Shown here: in pieces, positions 35,408 to 43,673 of the stretch | Position numbering within the stretch: the stretch's first letter is position 1 | Layout: every line of letters begins with the position of its first letter | Source: Sphingomonas sp. PR090111-T3T-6A | GTDB taxonomy: Bacteria > Pseudomonadota > Alphaproteobacteria > Sphingomonadales > Sphingomonadaceae | Direction: 5' to 3' | DNA length: 64,000 nt | Assembly: GCF_000383095.1 (NCBI RefSeq) | Contig: NZ_AORL01000021.1 | Location: forward strand, 372,001 to 436,000 | Position numbers and translations under genes: made by a program | Notes under the pieces: generated by a model | What the model saw: the letters and a program-made list of their open reading frames with translations, nothing else | Database searches by the model: none | Told to the model about the DNA's origin: nothing

Positions 35408-36087
35408 CTCTGGTTTCCCGCATCGCCCGCGCGCTGGTGCTGGCCCCACACCCGGACGACGAGGTGTTGGGCTGTGGCGGTACGATGGCGCGGATCGTCG
35501 CGGAAGGCGGGACTGTGGAGGTCGCGATCGTCACGCGCGGGCGTCCGCCCCGGTTCGACGAGGCGCAGGCCGATCGGGTGCGCGCCGAGGCGGAACGGGC
35601 GCATCGAAGGCTGGGCGTCGCGCGCACGCATTTCCTCGACCTGCCGGCTGCCGAACTCGATCGCATGGCGCAGGCGGATCTCAACCACGCCGTCGCCCGC
35701 GTCGTGGAGGCGGTGCAGCCCGATACGCTGTTCGTGCCTTTCGTAGGCGATCTGCACATCGATCATCGGCTGGTGTTCGAGGCGGCACTGGTTGCCGCGC
35801 GGCCGAGGGGCGAGCATTATCCCCGACGCATCCTGGCCTATGAGACGGTGTCCGAGACGAACTGGTCCGCTCCGACGCTCGCGCCGGCCTTTCATCCCAA
35901 CATCTTCGTCGACATCGGCGATTATCTGGAGGCGAAGCTCACCGCCTTCGCCTGCTTCGAGTCCCAGTGCAGGGCGCCGCCTGACGAACGTTCCCTGAAC
36001 ACTCTGCGGGCGCTGGCGACGGTGCGCGGCTCGACGGTGACGCGAGCGGCGGCGGAGGCCTTCATGCTGATCCGGGAGGTAGGGTGA
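35404..36087 (+). CDS. PIG-L/LmbE-family N-deacetylase
   Basis: A 227-residue zinc hydrolase that removes N-acetyl groups from GlcNAc-type sugars. The zinc motif HPDDE is at 16-20, and the second motif HIDH (118-121) gives the third ligand. It starts inside the stop of the formyltransferase gene (ATGA), so deacetylation and formylation are probably coupled steps. The acceptor could be the nucleotide sugar, the lipid-linked unit or the polymer. Confidence 0.88.
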   Translation: MTLVSRIARALVLAPHPDDEVLGCGGTMARIVAEGGTVEVAIVTRGRPPRFDEAQADRVRAEAERAHRRLGVARTHFLDLPAAELDRMAQADLNHAVARVVEAVQPDTLFVPFVGDLHIDHRLVFEAALVAARPRGEHYPRRILAYETVSETNWSAPTLAPAFHPNIFVDIGDYLEAKLTAFACFESQCRAPPDERSLNTLRALATVRGSTVTRAAAEAFMLIREVG

Positions 36088-36091
36088 GGTG

Positions 36092-37111
36092 ATGGACGTC
36101 TCTGCCTCCGATCGTTTTCCCGGACAGTCCGGCGCGCGCCGCGGAAGCCGTCATATGCGGATGCTGCTCAGTTCGGCTGGCCGACGCGTCGGGCTGCTGC
36201 GCGCGTTCCGCTCCGCTGCCGAGGAATTGGGCGTTGCGCTTGAGATCTTCGCTTGCGATCTGGAGCCGGAATGGAGTTCGGCCTGCCGCGAAGCGGATCA
36301 TGCCTTGGCTGTCCCTCCCGCGCCATCGCCCGATTATATCGATGCGGTGCTGGGCATCTGTGAACGCCATGGCATCGCGCTGGTAGTGCCGACGATCGAC
36401 ACCGAGCTTGTGCAATACAGCCACGCCCGCGAGCGCTTCGCGGCAATCGGTACGACGGTCTCCATCGGAAGCCCCGCGATCGTCGAGATGGCGCGGGACA
36501 AGCTGGCGACGGCGCGTTTCCTTGCGGCTGCGGGCATTGCCTCGCCCCGGACGGCCAGCGCGGAGGAACTGCTCGACGACGATGCGGAATGGCCCTGGCC
36601 GCTGCTCGCCAAGCCGCGCCATGGAAGCTCGAGCCGGGGCATCCAGATCGTCTATGATCGCGACGAATTGCGGCCCCTGACGACTATGGAGCCCTATGTG
36701 GTGCAGGAGATGCTGCGCGGGCGCGAGTTCACCGTGAACATCTTTTTCGACGAGCACGGCGCGCTGCACAGCGCCATTCCGCACGAGCGGCTGAAGGTGC
36801 GTGCCGGTGAGGTCGAGAAGGCGGTGACGGTGCGCGATCCGGTGCTGTGCGCCATGGCACGCGATCTCGGAGCGGCGCTGGATGGGGCATTCGGCGCGAT
36901 GTGTTTCCAGGCGATCATGGATGGCGAGGGCCGCGCCTCGTTGTTCGAGATCAACGCCCGCTTCGGCGGAGGCTATCCGCTCGCCCATCAGGCGGGAGCG
37001 ACCTTCACCCGCTGGCTGCTCGAACAGGCGCTGGACTTGCCGCGCTCGGTCCACGACGCATGGAAGGCCGGCGTGGTGATGCTGCGCTACGACGACGCGG
37101 TGTTCGTGTGA
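36092..37111 (+). CDS. ATP-grasp ligase-like protein
   Basis: A 339-residue protein with a carbamoyl-phosphate-synthase-like ATP-grasp fold. It has the N-terminal MLLSSAGRRVGLLRAFR, the central lysine and Gly/Ser loop in LLAKPRHGSSSRGIQIV, VVQEMLRGREFTVNIFFD, and the metal-binding LFEINARFGGG. Such enzymes join a carboxylate to an amine or thiol through an acyl phosphate. Placed between deacetylase and phosphatase genes, it may attach an acid or amino acid to a sugar amine; this is inference. An internal ATG at 36155 is an alternative start. Confidence 0.82.
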   Translation: MDVSASDRFPGQSGARRGSRHMRMLLSSAGRRVGLLRAFRSAAEELGVALEIFACDLEPEWSSACREADHALAVPPAPSPDYIDAVLGICERHGIALVVPTIDTELVQYSHARERFAAIGTTVSIGSPAIVEMARDKLATARFLAAAGIASPRTASAEELLDDDAEWPWPLLAKPRHGSSSRGIQIVYDRDELRPLTTMEPYVVQEMLRGREFTVNIFFDEHGALHSAIPHERLKVRAGEVEKAVTVRDPVLCAMARDLGAALDGAFGAMCFQAIMDGEGRASLFEINARFGGGYPLAHQAGATFTRWLLEQALDLPRSVHDAWKAGVVMLRYDDAVFV

Positions 37112-37785
37112 CCTGCCGTCCCACGATCGATGCCGTGATCGTGTTCGACCTCGACGACACCCTCTATCTGGAGCGCGACTATGTGGAGAGCGGGCTCCAT
37201 GCTGTGGGCCGGTGGATGGAGCGGCAGCTCGGCATCGCCCATGCCGGCGGTGCGATGGTCGAGCAATTCCGGGCGGGTGCGCGGGGCCATCTCTTCGATG
37301 CGGCGCTTGCTTCGGCAGGAGTGCCGGATGCCGAGGGGCTGATACCTCGAATGGTGCAGGTCTATCGGCAGCATCGGCCTGCCATCACGCTGGCGGAAGA
37401 TGCAATGCGCTTCCTCTCGCATCGACCGGGGCGGACCGGGTTCGCCATCATCACCGACGGCTATCTGGACGCGCAGCGGCGCAAGATCCGTGCGCTCGGG
37501 CTCCATCGGCTCGGCGTGGAGATTGCCGTCTGCACCGATCGCTGGGGACGGCAGGACTGGAAGCCGGCGCGCCGCGCCTTCGAGCGTGTCCAGTCCTTCT
37601 TCGCCTTGCCGGCCAGTGCCTTCGCCTATGTCGCGGACAATCCCGAAAAGGATTTCGTCGCGCCCCGCCGCATGGGCTGGCGGACGGTGCAGATCAATCG
37701 CCCCGGCCGCCTGCGCGAGGGCGTCGCGACCCCGGCGGACCCTGCCGAACGGGAGATCGACAGTTTCGACGGACTGCTGGCCTGA
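37108..37785 (+). CDS. HAD-superfamily phosphatase
   Basis: A 225-residue hydrolase with all four HAD motifs: FDLDDTLY (Asp14, Asp16), IITDGY, the Lys in WKPARRAF, and YVADNPEKDF. It probably removes phosphate from a sugar phosphate or an ATP-grasp product. It starts at a GTG overlapping the ATP-grasp stop by four bases. ATP-grasp/HAD pairs recur in surface polysaccharide loci, but the reaction is not established. It is the last gene of the operon. Confidence 0.85.
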   Translation: MTCRPTIDAVIVFDLDDTLYLERDYVESGLHAVGRWMERQLGIAHAGGAMVEQFRAGARGHLFDAALASAGVPDAEGLIPRMVQVYRQHRPAITLAEDAMRFLSHRPGRTGFAIITDGYLDAQRRKIRALGLHRLGVEIAVCTDRWGRQDWKPARRAFERVQSFFALPASAFAYVADNPEKDFVAPRRMGWRTVQINRPGRLREGVATPADPAEREIDSFDGLLA

Positions 37786-38110
37786 AGGGCCCGCGCGGGA
37801 AAAGTTCCCGCCGGAAGAGGCGTACCCATTTCGGATGCCGGACCGATATCCACATGCACCTTGCGCAGACTTACTGGGAGGTCGCTTTACGCTACGGCGT
37901 GATGCATAGACGACATCGAGTGACAACCTCGGATGACGAGTTCTCGCGTGGGTCATGCGATGAACCCAACAGAGTGGCGCCGGGGGGAGTGTGGGTCCAT
38001 CTATTATTTGAGCGCATCAAGTTGTGCGTGCGTTGCGCTCTGTCCGTGATCTGGGGATTCCTTCACGGATTTGCTGGCCCCCATTCCTTTACGGTGCAAA
38101 GGGGGCAGCC
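37786..38110. other. Intergenic region ahead of the LuxR-type regulator
   Basis: These 325 bases hold no convincing gene. A 7-bp hairpin (37795-37811) just past the HAD stop lacks a T-run and is a weak terminator candidate. The near-palindrome GGGTCATGCGATGAACCC lies around 37950-37967, and a stem ends in the ribosome site of the next gene (38073-38109). The region should contain the promoter of the regulator-wzc unit. Confidence 0.45.
38073..38109 (+). promoter_or_regulatory. Hairpin covering the ribosome-binding site of the LuxR-type regulator
   Basis: GCTGGCCCCC (38073-38082) pairs with GGGGGCAGC (38101-38109), leaving one bulged G. The right arm contains the only purine-rich ribosome site, five bases before the TTG start. 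Closed, the stem would block translation; what opens it is unknown. Confidence 0.5.
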
Positions 38111-38863
38111 TTGCACGCACATCTCAATATCGCGATCGTCAGCCAGAACGAGATCGAGGGCGAGGGTCTCCGTCGGATATTGACGGAGCAGTCCTTCGAC
38201 GTTCTCGGTGTCCATCGCGACTATCTCGACCTCGATCTGGAGCACTGGGACGATGCGCCGGGCAGCGTTCCCCTGGTCATCGTCGATGCCAACAGCGAGG
38301 AGGAGGGGCTTGAGACGTGCCGCTACGTCCATGACCGCTGGCCTCAGTGCAAGATCGTCATCATCGCCACCGACTGCCAGAGCCGCGCCGTGGCCGAGGC
38401 TTTCCACGCGGGGATAGACGGCTATGTCGGCAAGCATATCTCCTGCGCGAGCCTTGCCGAGATGCTGAAGCTGGTGGCGCTGGGCGAGAAGATGATCCCG
38501 TCGCAGGTGATCTTCGATCTCGCCTCGCTCAAGGCCGATGGCGGGCTCGACGAGATCAAGGTCTCGACGGGGGATGCCAACCTTTCCGATCGCGAGATCG
38601 AGATTCTCAAGGGGCTGATCCGGGGCGAGCCGAACAAGGTGATCTCGCGCCGGCTGCTGATCACCGAGGCTACCGTCAAGGTCCACGTCAAGTCGATCCT
38701 TCGCAAGCTCGGCGTGATGAACCGGACGCAGGCGGCGATCTGGGGAATGAGCCACGGGCTGACGGGCGGCCTCCAGGCCGCTCCCGTCGCCGCGTCGGCG
38801 GGCGGAATGATGAACGGTGCCGGCGGCGGAGCTTTCGGAGGCGGAGGCGCCTACCTCAGCTGA
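38111..38863 (+). CDS. NarL/LuxR-type response regulator of the EPS locus
   Basis: A 250-residue protein with a receiver-like N-terminal domain (LNIAIVSQNEIEGEGLRRIL; possible phospho-acceptor Asp in LVIVDANSEEE; GIDGYVGK) and a C-terminal LuxR helix-turn-helix (LSDREIEILKGLIRGEPNKV, ATVKVHVKSILRKLGVMNR). A Gly/Ala-rich tail follows. The TTG at 38111 places the start correctly for a receiver domain; a GTG at 38024 would add 29 unmatched residues. Lying directly before the wzc-like gene, it probably controls the locus. No cognate kinase is adjacent. Confidence 0.87.
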   Translation: MHAHLNIAIVSQNEIEGEGLRRILTEQSFDVLGVHRDYLDLDLEHWDDAPGSVPLVIVDANSEEEGLETCRYVHDRWPQCKIVIIATDCQSRAVAEAFHAGIDGYVGKHISCASLAEMLKLVALGEKMIPSQVIFDLASLKADGGLDEIKVSTGDANLSDREIEILKGLIRGEPNKVISRRLLITEATVKVHVKSILRKLGVMNRTQAAIWGMSHGLTGGLQAAPVAASAGGMMNGAGGGAFGGGGAYLS

Positions 38864-38901
38864 CGAGGGCTCGGCTCGGACGACTTATCGAGGGGGACGG
38901 G

Positions 38902-41223
38902 ATGCAGAATGCCAATGCCCTCATCATGCCGGGGCAAGGCCTTGACGGTCAGGCATATACGATGCGGGCGGCGCACCAGCAGCCGGGCACGCGAACAGGC
39001 TATCTGGGGATTGCGGATTCGCTCAGGATCATCAGGCGCAGGCGGTGGCTGATCCTGCTGGTGGTGGCGGCGGTCGTGCTGCTGACCATGCTCTATCTGT
39101 CGCAGACCCAGCCGATCTACAGCAGCACCACCACCGTGATGGTTCCGCCGCCCGACCAGAATGTGCAGTCCGCCCCCGGCGCGCCGACGCTGGCGCCAAG
39201 CCCGAACGAGGAAACGGCGATCCAGACGCGGGTGGAGCTTCTCCAGTCGCGCTCGCTGGCGCGGCAGACGGCCGAGAGCCTGCAACTGTCCCACGATCCC
39301 GAATTTGCGCCGGGCCCCGGCGGGCCGGGCTTCCTCGACAGCTTCCTGAGCTTTCTGCAACCCGGCGTGAACGTCGCCCTGTCACCCAGCCAGAAAGCGC
39401 TGGCGGCTGAGCGGGCGCGCTCCGAGGCGGTGACCGATCACCTGATGGGGCACCTCAATGTGGCGCGGGACGGGCGTTCCAACGTCATCAGCATCACGGC
39501 GTCTTCGGCCGATCCGGTCAAGGCGGCGCGGATCGCGAACCGGCTGGTCGATACCTACATCCGCGGCCAGATCGACGACGCGAACGAAACCCGCTCGCAG
39601 GAGATCAAGGCGCTCTCCGAACGCGTGAAGGAAGTGCGCGGCTATCTCCAGAATGCGGACATGGCGGCGGCATCCTATCGCAAGCAGCACGGCCTCATGA
39701 ACTCCCGCCCGGAGGACAGCGGCTCGCTCCAGGCGACGCAGATCGCCGGCCTGCTGGCACAGGCGCAGGCGGACACGGCATCGGACGCCCGCAAGGCCGC
39801 GCCCACCGTGATGCCCGAGGGCGGCGTCTCGGCCTCGTCGGCGCTGTTGACCGATCTGCGCGGACAGGAAGCCCTCCTCACCCGCAAGCTGGGCGAACTC
39901 ACCAGCTTCTATGGCCCCGGCTATCCGGATGTCGCCAAGACGCAGGCCGAGCTGACGGCACTGCGTGCCCGCATCGATCAGGAAACGGCGCGTCTCACGG
40001 CGGACCTGAACAGCCAGGCCTCGGCCAGCCAGGCACGATCCGGCTCGCTCAGCGCGGCGATCGCGGGCTTGCGGAGCCGCTCGTTCAACGACGATACCAC
40101 GGCCGTGCCGCTCCGCGCGCTCGAACGCAATTCGGATGCGGTCAACACGCTCTACACCACGCTGCTCAACCAGTTGAACGCCAAGATCGGCCAGACGCCC
40201 GATCTCGACCCGGACATCACCCGCATCTCTCGCGCGCCGGTGCCGGACGAGCCAAGCTATCCGCTGCCCAAGCGCGTGCTGGCGGTGGCTTTCGTGGGCG
40301 CGCTCGCGCTCGGCACGCTGCTGGCTTTCGTGATCGAGGCGATGGACACCAAGCTGCGGACGTCCGAGCAGGTGCAGCGCCTGCTCGGCATCCCGACCCT
40401 CGCCATGATCCCGGAGATGGAGGACGACGAGGGGCCGGTGCATTCGATCGTCGCCGGCCGGCCGCGTTCCCGTTTCGCCGAGGCGATGCGCAACCTGCTG
40501 ATCGAGCTGGAAACCCGCATCGAGAAGGAAGGGCCGAAGATCGTCGTCGTGACATCGCCACTGGAGGACGAGGGCAAGAACACCATCGCCGCCAGCCTGG
40601 GCGCGGCGGCGGCGGTGATCGGCCGCCATGCCGTTGTGGTCGATTTCGACCTGCGCCGGCCGGAGTCGGCGGGTTCGAACACGCTGCCTGTGCCGAACGG
40701 CGCGGGTGTCGTCGCCTATCTCGCGGATCGGGCGCATGTCGACGAGCTGGCGATCGCGGAGGATGAGCAGCATTTCGCGGTGATCGGCGTGGGCGAGTCG
40801 GCGGCCGATCCGGGGGCGCTCATCGCCTCGCCACGCCTGCCGGAGCTGCTGGACCAACTCCGCCAGCGCTTCGAGCTGGTGATCCTCAACGCGCCGCCGA
40901 TCCTGCCGGTGCGCGACGCCAAGACGCTGGCGGATCACGCGGACGCGACGCTGCTGGTGCTGCGCTGGGGGCGGACGAGCCCGGAGGCCGCCGCAGCCGC
41001 GATGGATATCTTCGATCGGCCGGTCACGGGCGCGGTGCTCAACAGGGTCGACTATGAGGTTCACGCCAACCGCCGTTATGGCGATGCGATCCATCATGTC
41101 GCGCAGTCGATGGCTTATTATGATCCGGAGCCCGATCAGGGCCGCTGGGGCTGGCTCCGTCGCACGCGGCGTCGCTTCCGCCGCGGCATCAGCCGGACGG
41201 CCGAGGCGCTGCACCTCGCCTGA
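38902..41223 (+). CDS. Wzc-like polysaccharide co-polymerase with divergent kinase domain
   Basis: A 773-residue inner-membrane protein that should set chain length and couple to Wza. It has a Wzz domain with two membrane helices (about residues 50-68 and 455-475), periplasmic coiled coils, and a cytosolic BY-kinase-like domain. Walker A reads EGKNT (557-561) instead of EGKS/T, and Walker A' VVVDFDLRRP (578-587) is normal. Walker B reads VILNAPP with Asn663 where kinases have Asp. The C-terminus has few tyrosines. Export function is likely, kinase activity doubtful. Confidence 0.9.
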   Translation: MQNANALIMPGQGLDGQAYTMRAAHQQPGTRTGYLGIADSLRIIRRRRWLILLVVAAVVLLTMLYLSQTQPIYSSTTTVMVPPPDQNVQSAPGAPTLAPSPNEETAIQTRVELLQSRSLARQTAESLQLSHDPEFAPGPGGPGFLDSFLSFLQPGVNVALSPSQKALAAERARSEAVTDHLMGHLNVARDGRSNVISITASSADPVKAARIANRLVDTYIRGQIDDANETRSQEIKALSERVKEVRGYLQNADMAAASYRKQHGLMNSRPEDSGSLQATQIAGLLAQAQADTASDARKAAPTVMPEGGVSASSALLTDLRGQEALLTRKLGELTSFYGPGYPDVAKTQAELTALRARIDQETARLTADLNSQASASQARSGSLSAAIAGLRSRSFNDDTTAVPLRALERNSDAVNTLYTTLLNQLNAKIGQTPDLDPDITRISRAPVPDEPSYPLPKRVLAVAFVGALALGTLLAFVIEAMDTKLRTSEQVQRLLGIPTLAMIPEMEDDEGPVHSIVAGRPRSRFAEAMRNLLIELETRIEKEGPKIVVVTSPLEDEGKNTIAASLGAAAAVIGRHAVVVDFDLRRPESAGSNTLPVPNGAGVVAYLADRAHVDELAIAEDEQHFAVIGVGESAADPGALIASPRLPELLDQLRQRFELVILNAPPILPVRDAKTLADHADATLLVLRWGRTSPEAAAAAMDIFDRPVTGAVLNRVDYEVHANRRYGDAIHHVAQSMAYYDPEPDQGRWGWLRRTRRRFRRGISRTAEALHLA

Positions 41224-41243
41224 GAACGGTTGGAGGAGGGAGA

Positions 41244-41269
41244 GGGGCGTGGTCGAAAGGCCGCGCCCC
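41244..41269. terminator. Hairpin between convergent wzc-like and wzx-like genes
   Basis: Stem GGGGCGTGG (41244-41252) with CCGCGCCCC (41261-41269), eight or nine pairs, in the 54-base gap between stops. No T-run follows on either strand. Confidence 0.45.
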
Positions 41270-41277
41270 GATCCTCG

Positions 41278-42663
41278 TCAGGATTGAAGGACCGTATCCG
41301 TGGCGCCGCCACGCTCCTCCTTCAGGCCTCGACGCAGCGAAAGCGTCAGGCCGGCGAGCCACACCGTGCCGAACAGCACATGGGCCATGTTCGCACCCAT
41401 GGCTCCCATCAGATAGATGAGTGGCGCCACCAGACCGTAGAAGGTCCCCGCCGCCGCCAGCACGGTGCGCAGGACGGCCGGTTGCCGCCCCATCGCCAGC
41501 AGCGCCGCCCGGCTCGCCGCCCCGCTGATCGTGAGCGCCACCGCGAAGATCTGGATGGTCAGTAGCGGTCCGGCGGCGGCGAAGCGCGCGCCGGCGGCCA
41601 TCTCGATCGCCCAGCCGCCCAACAGAAGCGCGCCGACGAAGCAGGCCGCACCGAAGCTCGCCAGCACCAGTTCGGTCTGGAGGATGAGGTGGAGGAAGCT
41701 CTTGCGTTGCCCGGCTGCCCACATGCGGCTAAGGTCGGGATAGACCACCGCTTCGACCTGGCTCCCAACCTGCTGCACGACGCGGCTCACCCGCTTGGCG
41801 ATGTGGAACATGCCGGCCGAGGCGGGGTCCGCCAGCCAGCCGACGATCAGCGTGTCGAGCTGTTGCGCGCTGGCCCAGATGGTCAGCGAGAAATTGGCGC
41901 CCCAGGTGAAGCGCCAGAGGTCCGGAAAGCGGCTGGAAATCCCGGTCAGGCTCGCGCGGAGGATGCGGGTCGTCCCCTCGCGGTGCAGTGCCCGCATACC
42001 GACGAGAATGTTGAGGAGCGTGCCGAAGATCTGCGTCGCGGCCCACACGATCACGAAGCCGGGCAGGCCGGCACCCAGAACGAATGCCAGGGCGCTCGCG
42101 GCGAGGCGCGCCAGAGCCGTGATGATCTGAAGTTGCGCGATGATGCGGAAGCGGCCGGTCAGCCGGAAGATGGCGGTCGCGGTTCCGTTCATGTTGAAGA
42201 GGAGCGAGATCATGTAGATCAGCGCCGTCCCTACCGCCGCCCAGCCGATGCCGAACACGAAATGCGCGGCGACGGAAAGAAGGCTCGCTGTGGCCCACGC
42301 GCCGGCGCTTCCCAGGCCATCGAGCAGCAGCCCGAACTTGTAGAGCGAGCGCAGATCATCGCGCTGGGATTGCGGGTCCAGCGTCGCGCCATAGCGGATC
42401 AGGGGCTGCCAGGACTGGAAGCTCAGCAGCCGCTCGCAGGCCTGCCCCAGCGTCAGGATCAGGGCCAGCACGCCATAATCCTTCGGCCCCAGCGAGCGGG
42501 CGGCGAGCGCGATCGACAGCAGGCTGAGGCATACGGTGGCGGAGGTGCCGGTCAGCAGGTGGCCGACCGAGCGGACTCGATGGTGACGAAGGGCAGCGAA
42601 CGCCCGCGCGAACAGATGGCTGGAACGAGCCTGTCCGGCGCCGACATCCCCATCGGTCATCAT
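41278..42663 (-). CDS. Wzx-type oligosaccharide flippase
   Basis: A 461-residue protein with about 12 membrane helices of the PST/MVF type. It should move the undecaprenyl-linked repeat unit across the inner membrane. Characteristic parts are the first helix region (VGHLLTGTSATVCLSLLSIALAARSLGPKDYGVLAL) and FSLTIWASAQQLDTLIVGWLADPASAGMFHIAKR in the middle. It is the only flippase of this type in the locus and is read opposite to its neighbours. Confidence 0.87.
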   Translation of the reverse strand: MMTDGDVGAGQARSSHLFARAFAALRHHRVRSVGHLLTGTSATVCLSLLSIALAARSLGPKDYGVLALILTLGQACERLLSFQSWQPLIRYGATLDPQSQRDDLRSLYKFGLLLDGLGSAGAWATASLLSVAAHFVFGIGWAAVGTALIYMISLLFNMNGTATAIFRLTGRFRIIAQLQIITALARLAASALAFVLGAGLPGFVIVWAATQIFGTLLNILVGMRALHREGTTRILRASLTGISSRFPDLWRFTWGANFSLTIWASAQQLDTLIVGWLADPASAGMFHIAKRVSRVVQQVGSQVEAVVYPDLSRMWAAGQRKSFLHLILQTELVLASFGAACFVGALLLGGWAIEMAAGARFAAAGPLLTIQIFAVALTISGAASRAALLAMGRQPAVLRTVLAAAGTFYGLVAPLIYLMGAMGANMAHVLFGTVWLAGLTLSLRRGLKEERGGATDTVLQS

Positions 42664-42794
42664 TCGCCCCCTCTGGCCCGTATGAAATCGATGGGCCGTC
42701 GCGCGCGCCGGGTGCAGCCTGTCAGCCGTCGTAATCCGAAATTCCTCGCGCCCGCGCGGGCCTCACGCGGTTACAAAATCGCGGGAGGGTGGTC

Positions 42795-43673
42795 ATGGCG
42801 ATCACGGCAACCAAATTCTTTTCGCTCGATCCCGCGCGCCTGACGCCGGACGTGGAGGACAGCTTCTTCACGGACCTCAAGACGTACAACAACACCTTCA
42901 AGCGGACGGCGAGCCATCGCTTCCGCGATCTTGACGATTGCTGCGTGCGCCATTTCGACGAGATGGGCGTCAGGCTGGCGGAAGTGCTCGATATCGGCGT
43001 TTCGTCGGGCAGCACCACGCTGGATTTGTGCGACCGGCTGCACGCTGCCGGACAGTCAGCCCGGATCGTGGGGACGGACCTGTCGCTGACCGGCTATCTC
43101 ATGCCGGTGATGCCGGGGTTGCGCGTGCTCGTCGACGAGAACGGGCATCCGCTGCAATATGAGGTGTTCGGCAAGGCGATCCGGGCATGGGGCCGACGCG
43201 CGGACTATGTCACCGGCATGATCTTCGTGCGCGGATTGCTCCATTTCCTGTGCGAGGATCGGGTGCATCGCCGGCTGCACGAGCATGACGGATCGCTCCG
43301 CCCGCTCCAGCTCCTGAGCCCCAGGCTGAGGAACCGGGCGGACATCCGCATCGAGAAGAACGACATCTTCAGCCGTACCGGCCATTTCGTCGAGCGGTTC
43401 GACTTCATCCGCGCCGCCAACATCCTGAACCACGGTTATTTCGATGAAACGACGCTCCGGCGCGGCTTCGCCAATGTGGTGAGCTATCTTTCCGGTCCCG
43501 GCGCATGGCTGCTGGTGGCGCGGACAAACGGCGCCGCCAACGCCGCGACGCTGTTCCGCGTGTCGCCCGACGGGCGGCGGTTGCTGGTGGTGGACAGGAT
43601 TGGCGGCGGATCGGAGGTCGAGCGGCTGGCGCTCTGGGCGCCACTGCCTTTCCGGCGGATGGAGGCGTCATGA
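42795..43673 (+). CDS. SAM-dependent methyltransferase-like protein
   Basis: A 292-residue protein with a class I SAM-binding motif (VLDIGVSSGSTTLDL, about residues 56-70) and an IVGTDLSLTG acidic loop. The later FDFIRAANILNHGYFDETTL resembles the CheR-like region that follows the catalytic strand. It probably methylates a sugar or a glycan intermediate. The ATG at 42795 has GGGAGGGTGG ahead. Its stop overlaps the start of the next gene, a GT4. Confidence 0.72.
   Translation: MAITATKFFSLDPARLTPDVEDSFFTDLKTYNNTFKRTASHRFRDLDDCCVRHFDEMGVRLAEVLDIGVSSGSTTLDLCDRLHAAGQSARIVGTDLSLTGYLMPVMPGLRVLVDENGHPLQYEVFGKAIRAWGRRADYVTGMIFVRGLLHFLCEDRVHRRLHEHDGSLRPLQLLSPRLRNRADIRIEKNDIFSRTGHFVERFDFIRAANILNHGYFDETTLRRGFANVVSYLSGPGAWLLVARTNGAANAATLFRVSPDGRRLLVVDRIGGGSEVERLALWAPLPFRRMEAS

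Noticed and set aside
39382-41214. A 610-codon open frame antisense to the wzc-like gene
   Set aside because: Arg/His-rich composition with no domain features. The plus strand has clear Wzz and Walker motifs.
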